From: DATHAP01 sp963762865 | GTDB lineage: Bacteria > Actinomycetota > Actinomycetes > JACCUZ01 | Length of the DNA stretch: 64,000 nt | Direction: 5' to 3' | Assembly: GCA_963762865.1 (NCBI GenBank) | Contig: CAVXNC010000014.1 | Location: 62,001-126,000 of the forward strand | Shown here: in pieces, positions 26,565-40,726 of the stretch | Position numbering within the stretch: the first letter of the stretch is position 1 | Layout: each line of letters begins with the position of its first letter | Notes under the pieces: model-generated | The model's input: only the letters and a program-made list of their open reading frames with translations | Told to the model about the DNA's origin: nothing | Database searches by the model: none | Translations under genes and position numbers: made by a program

Positions 26565-27280
26565 TGCCGGGGGTCGCCCGCCCGTGGGGCCGGGTCGCCC
26601 GCCCGTGGGGCCGGCCCGCGTGCCGGCGGCGCCGGGTCCCGTGCCGGCGGCGCCGGGTCCGCGGGCGTCGCGATCGCGCGGGCGGCCCGCGCCGCGTTGC
26701 GCGCACTGGTCCGCGCGCTGCCCCGGCGCAGCCGCAAGGCACGGACCACGTAGTCGACGCCCGTCACGACGGTCACCACGACGGCGACGGCCATGACGCC
26801 GAGCGCGACAGTCGTCACCCACCCCTCGGTCGGCAGGACCAGCAGCCCGATCGCCACGCTCTGCAGCATCGTCTTGACCTTGCCGCCGCGACTGGCCGGC
26901 AGGACGCCGTGCCGGATCACGACGAGCCGCAGCACCGTGATGCCGATCTCCCGGACCAGGATCAGGACGGTCACCCACCAGGCGAGCTCGTCGAGCAGGG
27001 ACAAGCCGATGAGCGCGGCGCCGATCAGCGCCTTGTCGGCGATCGGGTCGGCGATCTTGCCGAAGTCGGTCACCAGGTTGTGCCGCCGGGCCAGCTCGCC
27101 GTCGATCCGGTCGGTCACCGACGCGACCGCGAACGCCGCGAACGCGACGACCCGCCAGCCTTCCGACTCTCCGCCGTCCTGGAAGAGCGCGAGCAGGAAG
27201 ACCGGGACCAGGACGAGCCGCAGCACGGTCAGGGCGTTGGCCACGTTCCAGGCGCTCGCCACCGGTACGGCCGGCGTCAC
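26561..27280 (-). CDS. pgsA: CDP-diacylglycerol-glycerol-3-phosphate 3-phosphatidyltransferase
   Basis: A 239-residue membrane enzyme making phosphatidylglycerol phosphate, the first committed step to PG and cardiolipin. The CDP-alcohol phosphotransferase motif is DRIDGELARRHN followed by GKIADPIADK (residues ~57-83), and about five hydrophobic spans are visible. The C-terminal ~55 residues are an unusual cytosolic tail, with Arg/Ala helices then DPAPPAR/DPAPRAG-type repeats. The GTG at 27280 overlaps the rimO stop (GTGA). Confidence 0.93.
   Translation of the reverse strand: MTPAVPVASAWNVANALTVLRLVLVPVFLLALFQDGGESEGWRVVAFAAFAVASVTDRIDGELARRHNLVTDFGKIADPIADKALIGAALIGLSLLDELAWWVTVLILVREIGITVLRLVVIRHGVLPASRGGKVKTMLQSVAIGLLVLPTEGWVTTVALGVMAVAVVVTVVTGVDYVVRALRLRRGSARTSARNAARAARAIATPADPAPPARDPAPPARGPAPRAGDPAPRAGDPRQ
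26571..26660. repeat. 21-bp tandem repeats in the pgsA 3' end
   Basis: Two identical 21-bp units (26571-26591, 26592-26612) are followed by two copies of a related 21-bp unit (26619-26639, 26640-26660). They encode Pro/Ala/Arg heptads in the PgsA tail. All are multiples of three, so length change keeps the frame. Confidence 0.85.
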
Positions 27281-28713
27281 GGGCCGCCGCCAGCCTGCGC
27301 AGCCTGCTCGCCGGCCAGCGCGACCAGGTCGGCACCCTCCGAGCCGGTGACCCTGGCCGCGACGATCAGGCCGACGACCCGAAGCGGCTCCGGCAGACCG
27401 TGGACGGTCGTGGACCCGTCGACCTCGGGCGCCTGGTGCGCCGCCCGGCCCTCGACGGCTCCTCCCGCGACATCCCCGCTCACCTGCTCGACGAGCACCT
27501 CGACGGTCTCGCCGAGCCGGTCCTCCGCGCGCTGGGCCACCAGCTCGTCGGCCAGCCCGGTGATGCGCTCGACCCGCTCGCGCACGACATGCTCCTCGTG
27601 ATGCCCGTCGAAGGACATCGCCTCGGTGCCGTCCTCGTCGGAGTAGCCGAAGACGCCGACAGCGTCGAGCCGGGCGCCGGTCAGGAACTTCTCGAGCTCG
27701 GCGACGTCGTCCTCGGTCTCGCCCGGGAAGCCGACGATGACGTTGGAGCGGATGCCCGCGGCCGGCGCCGCCGCGCGGATCCGCTCGACCAGCTCGAGGA
27801 ACCGCTCGGTGTCACCGAAGCGCCGCATCCGGCGCAGCACGGCTGCGCTGGAGTGCTGGAAGGACAGGTCGAAGTACGGGGCCACGCCCGGTGTCCCGGC
27901 GATCACGTCGACCAGCCCGGGCCGCATCTCGGCCGGCTGCAGGTAGCTGACCCGGACGCGCTCGACCCCGTCGACGGCAGCCAGCTCGGGCAGCAGCGTC
28001 TCGAGCAGCCGCAGGTCGCCGAGGTCCTTGCCGTAGGAGGTCGAGTTCTCGCTGACCAGGAAGAGCTCGCGCACGCCCTGCTCGGCCAGCCAGCGGGCCT
28101 CGGCGAGCACGTCCGAGGGCCGGCGCGAGACGAAGGACCCGCGGAAGGTCGGGATCGCGCAGAAGCTGCAGCGCCGGTCGCAGCCGGAGGCCAGCTTGAG
28201 CGGCGCGACCGGGCCGTCGGTGACCCGGACCCGTGGCGTGGCCGGCTCGGCTGGTGCGGTGCCCGCCCGGGGCTCCTGCCGGTCGACCGGCGAGACGGGC
28301 AGCAGCGTCCGCCGGTCCCGGGGCGCGTGGGGGACGTGCGCCTCCCCGGCCAGGACCGACTGCAGCCGCGCCGAGATGTCCTGGTAGTCGTCGAAGCCCA
28401 GGACGGCGTCCGCCTCGGGCAAGGACTCGGCCAGCTGTGCTCCGTACCGCTCGGCGAGGCAACCCACCGCCACCACCGCCTGGGTGCGGCTACCGGACTT
28501 GAGGTCGGCGGCCGCGAGCACCGTGTCGATGGAGTCCTTCTTGGCAGCCTCCACGAAGCCACAGGTGTTGACGAGGGCGACGTCGGCGTCCGACGCGTCG
28601 GCGACCAGGTCCCAGCCGTCAGCGGCCAGCCGGCCGGCAAGCTCGTCGGAGTCGACCTCGTTGCGAGCGCAGCCGAGGGTGACCAGCGCGACGCGCCGGC
28701 GAGCGGAGGACAT
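27277..28713 (-). CDS. rimO: Ribosomal protein S12 methylthiotransferase RimO
   Basis: A 478-residue radical-SAM methylthiotransferase that modifies the S12 Asp. The N-terminal UPF0004 domain carries cluster cysteines in TLGCARNEVDS, NTCGFV and VGCLAERYG. The radical-SAM CxxxCxxC motif is CDRRCSFC near residue 180, and a C-terminal TRAM region ends the protein. A ~45-residue Pro/Arg/Ala-rich insertion lies before the radical-SAM domain, near 125-165. The ATG at 28713 has a TAGGCT box 7 nt upstream and no ribosome site, so it is probably leaderless. It is coupled to pgsA by GTGA. Confidence 0.95.
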   Translation of the reverse strand: MSSARRRVALVTLGCARNEVDSDELAGRLAADGWDLVADASDADVALVNTCGFVEAAKKDSIDTVLAAADLKSGSRTQAVVAVGCLAERYGAQLAESLPEADAVLGFDDYQDISARLQSVLAGEAHVPHAPRDRRTLLPVSPVDRQEPRAGTAPAEPATPRVRVTDGPVAPLKLASGCDRRCSFCAIPTFRGSFVSRRPSDVLAEARWLAEQGVRELFLVSENSTSYGKDLGDLRLLETLLPELAAVDGVERVRVSYLQPAEMRPGLVDVIAGTPGVAPYFDLSFQHSSAAVLRRMRRFGDTERFLELVERIRAAAPAAGIRSNVIVGFPGETEDDVAELEKFLTGARLDAVGVFGYSDEDGTEAMSFDGHHEEHVVRERVERITGLADELVAQRAEDRLGETVEVLVEQVSGDVAGGAVEGRAAHQAPEVDGSTTVHGLPEPLRVVGLIVAARVTGSEGADLVALAGEQAAQAGGGP

Positions 28714-28720
28714 GCGGGAG

Positions 28721-28726
28721 AGCCTA
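28721..28726 (-). promoter_or_regulatory. -10 box (TAGGCT) for rimO
   Basis: TAGGCT on the minus strand ends 7 nt before ATG 28713, with no Shine-Dalgarno between. It lies in the 79-bp rodZ-rimO gap, suggesting rimO-pgsA-cinA has its own leaderless promoter. Confidence 0.5.
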
Positions 28727-28792
28727 GTTGGGCGCGGCGGCCTCGCCCGTCACCCAGCGCCCCACGCCAGCTGCCTCAGGCGGCAGCCGGGC

Positions 28793-29548
28793 TCAGCCGG
28801 CGGCCGGGTCCTCGGGAGTGAACTGCACCCGGGCCACCTGTCCGGAGCGCCCGGGCGAGCCGATCGGCGTGCCGTTGACGGTGAGGGTGACCGCGCCGGC
28901 GTTGCCGATGACCAGCTTGATCCGCTGGCGGTCGGTGAAGGTCCGGGTCTCGTTCTCCAGCAGGCCCTGGAAGAGCTCCTCGCCGCTGGCCGTCGTCGCC
29001 TGGACCCAGCTGGTGTCCCTGGCCCGCAGGACGACCGTCACCTTGGACCGGGGCGCCTGCGCCACCGCGCTGCCGCCACCGGTCGGGGTCTTGCTGGGCG
29101 ACGGCGACGGGCTCGGGCTGCTCGACGAGGTCTCCCGGTCCTTCCCGCCGAGGCCCTCGGTGGAGACCGGGCTGTCCCGGGTCACCACCTGGGCGATGCC
29201 GTAGACCAGCACCAGCGCCAGGGCGACGGCCATCGCGCCGGTCCAGTTGGGGCCGCGGCGCTCCGGGCGGGCGGCCGTCTCGGACTCGAAGACGTCGGTG
29301 GCCTTGGGAGGCGCCGCCTCCGGCCGGGCCGCGTCGAACTCCGCGAGCAGCGGCGCTGGGTCGACGCCGACCTTCTGGGCGATCGTCCGGACGTGGCCGC
29401 GGGCGTAGAAGTCGCCGCCGCTGGAGGCGAAGTCGTCGCGCTCGATGTCCATCACCAGGGTCCGGCGGATCCGGGTCGCCGCTGCGACCTGCTCGACCGT
29501 GAGGCCAGCCTTCTCCCTCGCCTCGGCGAGGGTCTGGCCGATGGACAC
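28793..29548 (-). CDS. RodZ-like membrane protein with N-terminal HTH
   Basis: A 251-residue protein with RodZ architecture. An N-terminal HTH_25 domain (IGQTLAEAREKAGLTVEQVA, then YARGHVRTIAQKVGVDP) is followed by one transmembrane helix near residues 107-122 (AMAVALALVLVYGIAQVV). A Ser/Pro/Thr linker leads to a C-terminal DUF4115-like beta domain (WVQATTASGEELFQGLL). RodZ links the cytoskeleton to the elongasome; in actinobacteria, where MreB may be absent, its role is less clear. I chose GTG 29548 because GGGAGGA sits 6-9 nt upstream; GTG 29554 would leave no spacing. Confidence 0.85.
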   Translation of the reverse strand: MSIGQTLAEAREKAGLTVEQVAAATRIRRTLVMDIERDDFASSGGDFYARGHVRTIAQKVGVDPAPLLAEFDAARPEAAPPKATDVFESETAARPERRGPNWTGAMAVALALVLVYGIAQVVTRDSPVSTEGLGGKDRETSSSSPSPSPSPSKTPTGGGSAVAQAPRSKVTVVLRARDTSWVQATTASGEELFQGLLENETRTFTDRQRIKLVIGNAGAVTLTVNGTPIGSPGRSGQVARVQFTPEDPAAG

Positions 29549-29640
29549 GCGCACTCCTCCCGGGTACCCCCGACCCGCCAGCTGACGTCGGGCTGGTGAC
29601 GTCGGTGTGCGACCGGCTGACGAGCACAGGAAGAGCCCTC

Positions 29641-29646
29641 AGTCTA
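29641..29646 (-). promoter_or_regulatory. Possible -10 box (TAGACT) for the rodZ-like gene
   Basis: TAGACT on the minus strand lies about 92 nt before GTG 29548, in the 171-bp ftsK-rodZ spacer. No clear -35 is visible. The same spacer has a 10-bp palindrome GATCATGATC at 29691-29700. Confidence 0.35.
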
Positions 29647-29719
29647 GGGGCCCCTCATCACTGTCGGCCAGCCACGCTCTCACCATGAGTGATCATGATC
29701 GGCCGGACGGATGAACCTC

Positions 29720-32245
29720 TCACTCGCCGCGGATGGTGAGGAGCACGCCGTCGAGCTCGTCGGACTTCACCAGCACGTCGCGGGCCTTGGAGCCCTCGCT
29801 CGGGCCGACGATTCCCCGGCTCTCCATCAGGTCCATCAGCCGGCCGGCCTTGGCGAAGCCGACCCGCAGCTTGCGCTGCAGCATCGACGTCGAGCCGAAC
29901 TGCGTCGTGACGACCAGCTCGACCGCCTGGCACAGCAGGTCGAGGTCGTCGCCGATGTCCTCGTCGATGTCCCTCTTGCTGGCGGCCGGTGCGGTGACGT
30001 CCTCGCGGTAGGTCGGCTGCAGCTGGTCCTTGCAGTGCTCGACGATCGAGACGACCTCGGGCTCGGTCACCCAGGCACCCTGCAGGCGCATCGCCTTGTT
30101 GGCGCCCATGGGCAGGAAGAGCGCGTCGCCCTGGCCGACCAGCTTCTCGGCGCCCGGCTGGTCGAGGATGACCCGGCTGTCGGCGAGGCTGGAGGTCGCG
30201 AACGCCAGCCGGGAAGGCACGTTGGCCTTGATGAGCCCCGTCACCACGTCGACCGACGGTCGCTGCGTCGCCAGCACCAGGTGGATGCCGGCCGCCCGCG
30301 CGAGCTGGGTGATGCGGACGATCGAGTCCTCGACGTCGCGGGGGGCGACCATCATCAGGTCGGCGAGCTCGTCGACGATGACCAGCAGGTAGGGGTAGGG
30401 CGCGATCACCCGCTCGCTGCCGGGAGGCGCCGTCAGCTTGCCGGAGCGAACCGCCTTGTTGAAGTCGTCGACGTGCCGGTAGCCGAAGGCGGCCAGGTCG
30501 TCGTAGCGCATGTCCATCTCGCGCACGACCCACTGCAGCGCCTCGGCCGCCTTCTTCGGGTTGGTGATGATCGGTGTGATGAGGTGCGGGATCCCCTCGT
30601 ACGCCGTCAGCTCCACCCGCTTGGGGTCCACGAGGACCATCCGCACCTCGTCCGGCGTGGAGCGCAGCAGCACCGACGTGATCAGCGTGTTGATGCAGCT
30701 CGACTTGCCGGAGCCGGTGGCACCCGCGACGAGCAGGTGCGGCATCTTCGCCAGGTTGGCGACGACGAAGCCGCCCTCGACGTCCTTGCCGAGGCCGACG
30801 ACCATCGGGTGGTGGTCGGAGCGCGCGTTGCCCGACCGCAGCACGTCGCCGAGGCTGACGGTCTCGCGGTCGGTGTTGGGGATCTCGATGCCGATCGCCG
30901 ACTTGCCGGGGATCGGAGAGAGGATGCGCACGTCGGCGCTGGCGACGGCGTAGGCGATGTTCTTCGACAGCGCCGTGACCCGCTCGACCTTGGTCCCGTG
31001 GCCCAGCTCGACCTCGTAGCGCGTGACCGTCGGCCCGCGGGTGAAGCCGGTCACCTGCGCGTCGATGTCGAACTGCTCGAGCACGCCGGTCAGCGACTCC
31101 ACGACCGCGTCGTTGGCCTTGGTGCGGGCCTTGTGCGCCGACCCCTCGCGGAGCAGCGCGGCGTCGGGCAGGGAGTAGGTGACGTCGCCGGAGAGCAACA
31201 GCTGCTCGACACGGACCGGCAGGGGCGTGTGCGTGGGCGGCGGCTTCTCGGCCGGCGCGCCGTCCTTGGCGCCGGCCGCGCCGGTCGCCGGGGCGTCGGG
31301 GAGGACGAGCGCGTTGTCGTAGGGGACGTCGGTCTCGCTCTCGCCGGTGCCCGCCATCGAGCCCTGCCGGCGCCTGGGCCGGCGGCGCTTCAGCGGCTCC
31401 AGCGGCTCGGGGCCTTCGGCCTCGGACGTCTCACCGTCCTCGCCGTCCGCGGGCGTACGTCGCAGCAGCTTGTCGAGCGTCGCCTTGGTCCGCTCGGGCA
31501 CCGCGTGGACGGGCGTGGCCGTGACCACGAGCAGCCCGAAGCAGCCGAGCAGCACGAGCAGCGGCACTGCCACCCACTGGGTCACCGCTGCCTCGAGCGG
31601 GGAGGACACCAGGAAACCGAGGACTCCCCCGGCCTCGCGCATGTCTTCGGCGCCCAGGCTCGGGTCGGGCAGGCCACGCGCGATGTGCACCAGGCCGACG
31701 ACCGACAGGACCAGGGCACCGAGCCCGATTCCGATACGACCGCCGGCCTCGGCGTCCTCGGGATGGCGCAGCAGGCGCAGGCCGAGCCCCAGCAGGGCGA
31801 GCGGCACGACGAGGCCGACCCGCCCCAACGTACCGGCGACGACCGCGTGCACCACGAGACCGACCTGGCCGCGCAGGTCCCACCACTCGACCGCGGCCAC
31901 CACGACGGCCAGGCCGATCAGGGTCAGGCCGATGCCGTCGCGGCGGTGCGCCGGGTCGAGGTCTCGGGCGCTCGTGCCGATCCGGCGTGCCAGCCCGCCG
32001 ACCAGGTGGGCGAGGCCGAGCCAGACGCCGCGCAGCCCGCGGCCGATCCCGCGCAGGACGACGGAGCCGACGCCGGACGACCGGGAGGCGCCGCGGCGGG
32101 CTGCGGGCCTGCGCCCAGCGGGCTTGCGGGTCGCCGGGCGCCGGCCCGAGGACGCCCGGGTCGAGCCCGACGATCCTGACCTCGTCGATGCGGTCCTCGA
32201 CGAGGCGGTGCGCGACGAGCCTCGGGTGGGCGTACGGGTGGCCAT
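29720..32245 (-). CDS. ftsK: DNA translocase FtsK/SpoIIIE
   Basis: An 841-residue septal DNA pump that clears chromosome ends during division. The basic Ser/Arg/Ala-rich N-terminus (~1-70) precedes four transmembrane spans (~85-260) and a Pro/Glu-rich linker. The RecA-like motor has Walker A AGATGSGKSSCINTL near residue 508 and Walker B LLVIVDELADLMM. The gamma winged helix at the C-terminus (TSMLQRKLRVGFAKAGRLMD) reads KOPS/SRS sequences. The start ATG 32245 lies 6 nt from a TAGCCT -10 box without a ribosome site. ftsK flanks the osa locus here, as it does in Streptomyces. Confidence 0.96.
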   Translation of the reverse strand: MATRTPTRGSSRTASSRTASTRSGSSGSTRASSGRRPATRKPAGRRPAARRGASRSSGVGSVVLRGIGRGLRGVWLGLAHLVGGLARRIGTSARDLDPAHRRDGIGLTLIGLAVVVAAVEWWDLRGQVGLVVHAVVAGTLGRVGLVVPLALLGLGLRLLRHPEDAEAGGRIGIGLGALVLSVVGLVHIARGLPDPSLGAEDMREAGGVLGFLVSSPLEAAVTQWVAVPLLVLLGCFGLLVVTATPVHAVPERTKATLDKLLRRTPADGEDGETSEAEGPEPLEPLKRRRPRRRQGSMAGTGESETDVPYDNALVLPDAPATGAAGAKDGAPAEKPPPTHTPLPVRVEQLLLSGDVTYSLPDAALLREGSAHKARTKANDAVVESLTGVLEQFDIDAQVTGFTRGPTVTRYEVELGHGTKVERVTALSKNIAYAVASADVRILSPIPGKSAIGIEIPNTDRETVSLGDVLRSGNARSDHHPMVVGLGKDVEGGFVVANLAKMPHLLVAGATGSGKSSCINTLITSVLLRSTPDEVRMVLVDPKRVELTAYEGIPHLITPIITNPKKAAEALQWVVREMDMRYDDLAAFGYRHVDDFNKAVRSGKLTAPPGSERVIAPYPYLLVIVDELADLMMVAPRDVEDSIVRITQLARAAGIHLVLATQRPSVDVVTGLIKANVPSRLAFATSSLADSRVILDQPGAEKLVGQGDALFLPMGANKAMRLQGAWVTEPEVVSIVEHCKDQLQPTYREDVTAPAASKRDIDEDIGDDLDLLCQAVELVVTTQFGSTSMLQRKLRVGFAKAGRLMDLMESRGIVGPSEGSKARDVLVKSDELDGVLLTIRGE

Positions 32246-32251
32246 GCCGCG

Positions 32252-32257
32252 AGGCTA
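32252..32257 (-). promoter_or_regulatory. -10 box (TAGCCT) for ftsK
   Basis: TAGCCT on the minus strand ends 6 nt before ATG 32245; no Shine-Dalgarno lies between them. This is leaderless-type geometry. Confidence 0.5.
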
Positions 32258-32329
32258 CCCGTCAGTCACGCCCGCACCACTGGTCACACGCGGAACAGCC
32301 CGCCCGCGTGTCGGGATGCGATCCCCACG

Positions 32330-33001
32330 TCAGCTGCGGGGCTGGAGGGCCTCGATGCCGTCCCGCAGGCGGGTCACCCGGTCGGCCAGCTCGGCCACCT
32401 GGTCGCTCATCGTCGGGTCGACCGTCACCTTGGCCTGGGAGGCGACCAGCTCGAGCTGGTCCTCGACCGATCTCAGCCGCTGCATCAGGTCGGCGCCGAT
32501 CGCGTTGCGTGCCGGGTCGGCCAGCTGCCCGCGCAGCAGCTCGGCCTGCTCCAGCAGCTGGCGGTTCTTCAGGTAGAGCTCGACGAAGACCGACACCTTC
32601 GCCCGCAGCACCCACGGGTCGAACGGCTTGGCCAGGTAGTCGACCGCCCCGGCCGAGTAGCCGCGGAAGGCGTGCTGCGGCTCCCGGTTGATCGCGGTCA
32701 GGAAGATGATCGGGATGTCCCGGGTGCGCTCGCGCCGCTTGATGTGCGACGCCGTCTCGAAGCCGTCCATGCCCGGCATCTGCACGTCGAGCAGGATGAC
32801 CGCGAAGTCCTCGGCGAGCAGCGCCTTGAGCGCCTCCTCCCCCGACGTCGCGCGCACGAGCGACTGGTCGAGCGAGGACAGGATGGCCTCGAGCGCGAGG
32901 AGGTTCTCCGGCCGGTCGTCGACCAGCAGGATCCGTGCCTTGCCTCCGCCGGCGACGCCAGCAGGCCCGGACGGTCCCCCCGTGCTCCCGACGTCGGTCA
33001 C
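32330..33001 (-). CDS. osaB: OsaB-like response regulator (receiver plus coiled coil)
   Basis: A 223-residue protein. A Gly/Pro-rich N-terminus precedes a receiver domain with the acidic pocket in ILLVDDRPEN, phosphoacceptor Asp in VILLDVQMPGMDGFE (near residue 75) and Lys in DYLAKPFDP. No DNA-binding output follows; the last ~80 residues form a predicted coiled coil (LYLKNRQLLEQAELLRGQL, then SDQVAELADRVTRLRDGIE). This architecture and its place between the hybrid kinase operon and ftsK match Streptomyces OsaB, needed for osmoadaptation; the symbol is given by analogy. The GTG at 33001 overlaps the cheB stop (GTGA). Confidence 0.82.
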   Translation of the reverse strand: MTDVGSTGGPSGPAGVAGGGKARILLVDDRPENLLALEAILSSLDQSLVRATSGEEALKALLAEDFAVILLDVQMPGMDGFETASHIKRRERTRDIPIIFLTAINREPQHAFRGYSAGAVDYLAKPFDPWVLRAKVSVFVELYLKNRQLLEQAELLRGQLADPARNAIGADLMQRLRSVEDQLELVASQAKVTVDPTMSDQVAELADRVTRLRDGIEALQPRS

Positions 33002-33582
33002 GAGGCCTCGCCGACCAGGACGCTGATCCGCGCGCCCAGCCCGGCGAGCGGGAGCACCTCGTCGACCTCGCCGGTCGCGATGGCTGCCAGTGGCATCTCA
33101 GACCTCTCGGCCTCGTCGGGGTCTTGCACGAGCGTGTGGCCGCCCGCATGGTGGACGGCCACCATCCCACGGGAACCGTCGCGGCCGAGACCGGACAGCA
33201 GGACTGCCACCACACCGTCGCCGATCTCGTCGGCGGCGGTCTCGAAGGCCAGGTCCACCGACGGGCGGCTGTGGTTGACCATCTCGTCGACCGTGAGCGA
33301 CACGGTGTGAACCACAGGGCCTCCTTCGACCAGCACATGGTAGTCAGGCGGCGCCAGGTGGACGGTGCCCGGCGTGAGCTCGTCCTTGTCCCCCAGCTCG
33401 GCGGCCTGGTGGCCGGTGTCACGGGTGAGGACGCGTTCGAGCAACGACGCCTCGGAGGCGCGCGACCGGTGCAGGACCAGCAGCACCGGCACCGGTAGCG
33501 GCGGCTCGAGGCTTCGCAACAGCCGGCAGGCCGCGTCGACGCCGCCCCAGGAGCCGCCGATGGCGACCAGCCGCACCGTCAC
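32998..33582 (-). CDS. CheB-type protein-glutamate methylesterase (catalytic domain only)
   Basis: A 194-residue CheB methylesterase domain without the N-terminal receiver of chemotaxis CheB. The catalytic triad is visible: Ser in IGGSWGG (residue ~10; Trp replaces the usual Ala/Thr after Ser), His in LVLHRSRAS (~40) and Asp in LLSGLGRDGSRGM (~135). It removes methyl groups from, or deamidates, glutamyl side chains. It lies between cheR and osaB with GTGA overlaps on both sides and no chemoreceptor, cheA or cheW nearby. A likely target is the poly-HAMP kinase of the same operon (inference). Confidence 0.88.
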   Translation of the reverse strand: MTVRLVAIGGSWGGVDAACRLLRSLEPPLPVPVLLVLHRSRASEASLLERVLTRDTGHQAAELGDKDELTPGTVHLAPPDYHVLVEGGPVVHTVSLTVDEMVNHSRPSVDLAFETAADEIGDGVVAVLLSGLGRDGSRGMVAVHHAGGHTLVQDPDEAERSEMPLAAIATGEVDEVLPLAGLGARISVLVGEAS

Positions 33583-34412
33583 GGCCGCTTCCGGTAGATG
33601 CGCTCCGTCTCGTCGACCACGTCGAAGTCGGCGGCCCGCGAGCTGTGGGCCAGCGTCTCCTTGCGGCCGAGCGCGAGCACCCCGAAGGGGACCATGCTGT
33701 CGACGAAGAGGCCGTGCACCTGTTCCTGCAGCGTGCGGTCGAAGTAGATCATCACGTTGCGGCACACGATGACGTGGAACTCGTTGAACGACCGGTCCGA
33801 CACCAGGTTGTGCGCGGCGAAGACCACGTTCTCCGAGAGCGACCGGTCGAGCTGCGCCCCGCCGTACGCCGCGCGGTAGTAGTCGGAGAACGACCGTGAC
33901 CCCCCGGCCGCGAGGTAGTTCTCGGTGAACTCCTTCATCTTGGCCAGCGGGTAGATGCCCTCCGCGGCCGAGGCGAGCACCCTCTCGTTGATGTCGGTGG
34001 CGTAGATGCGGGCGCGGTCGTAGAGGCCGACCTCGCGCAGCAGGATCGCCAGCGAGTACGTCTCCTCGCCGGTCGAGCAGCCCGCGTTCCAGATCCGCAG
34101 GAAGGGATACGTCCGCAGGGAAGGAACCACGTTCTGTCTGAACGAGGCGAAGAACCCGGGGTCACGGAACATCGAGGTGACGTTGATCGACAGGTCGAGC
34201 AGCAGGCGCTCCATGGCGGCCCTGTCGTGCAGCACCCGCTCCTGCAGGCCGCTGATCGTGGTCAGGCCTTCGGCGTAGACCCGCCGCCACAGCCGGCGAC
34301 GCAGCGAGGCGCGTGCGTACTGCCGGAAGTCGAACCCGTAGTGCTGGTTGACACCCTCCAGCAGCAGCGCGATCTCGATCGCCTCCCGCTCTGCCTCCGC
34401 GCGTGCGGGCAT
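33579..34412 (-). CDS. CheR-type glutamate O-methyltransferase
   Basis: A 277-residue CheR: an all-helical N-terminal domain (YGFDFRQYARASLRRRLWRR; a SINVTSMFRDPGFF motif near residue 80) and a SAM-binding Rossmann domain. SAM motif I is WNAGCSTGEETYSLA near residue 112, and acidic TDINERVL and VICRNVMIYFD are conserved. It would methylate glutamates using S-adenosylmethionine. It starts at ATG 34412 immediately after the TAG of the hybrid kinase (zero spacing), and its stop overlaps the CheB-type gene. No TPR or pentapeptide-binding tail is present. Confidence 0.92.
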   Translation of the reverse strand: MPARAEAEREAIEIALLLEGVNQHYGFDFRQYARASLRRRLWRRVYAEGLTTISGLQERVLHDRAAMERLLLDLSINVTSMFRDPGFFASFRQNVVPSLRTYPFLRIWNAGCSTGEETYSLAILLREVGLYDRARIYATDINERVLASAAEGIYPLAKMKEFTENYLAAGGSRSFSDYYRAAYGGAQLDRSLSENVVFAAHNLVSDRSFNEFHVIVCRNVMIYFDRTLQEQVHGLFVDSMVPFGVLALGRKETLAHSSRAADFDVVDETERIYRKRP

Positions 34413-40628
<6,216 letters not shown>

Positions 40629-40726
40629 GTGCCCTCCCGCGTCGCCCGCCGGAGCCCCACGGCTCCGAAGCGGCGCAAGTCTGTCACCATGTGTGCGCTC
40701 CCGTCCCGCATCAGACCGGGGAGAAC

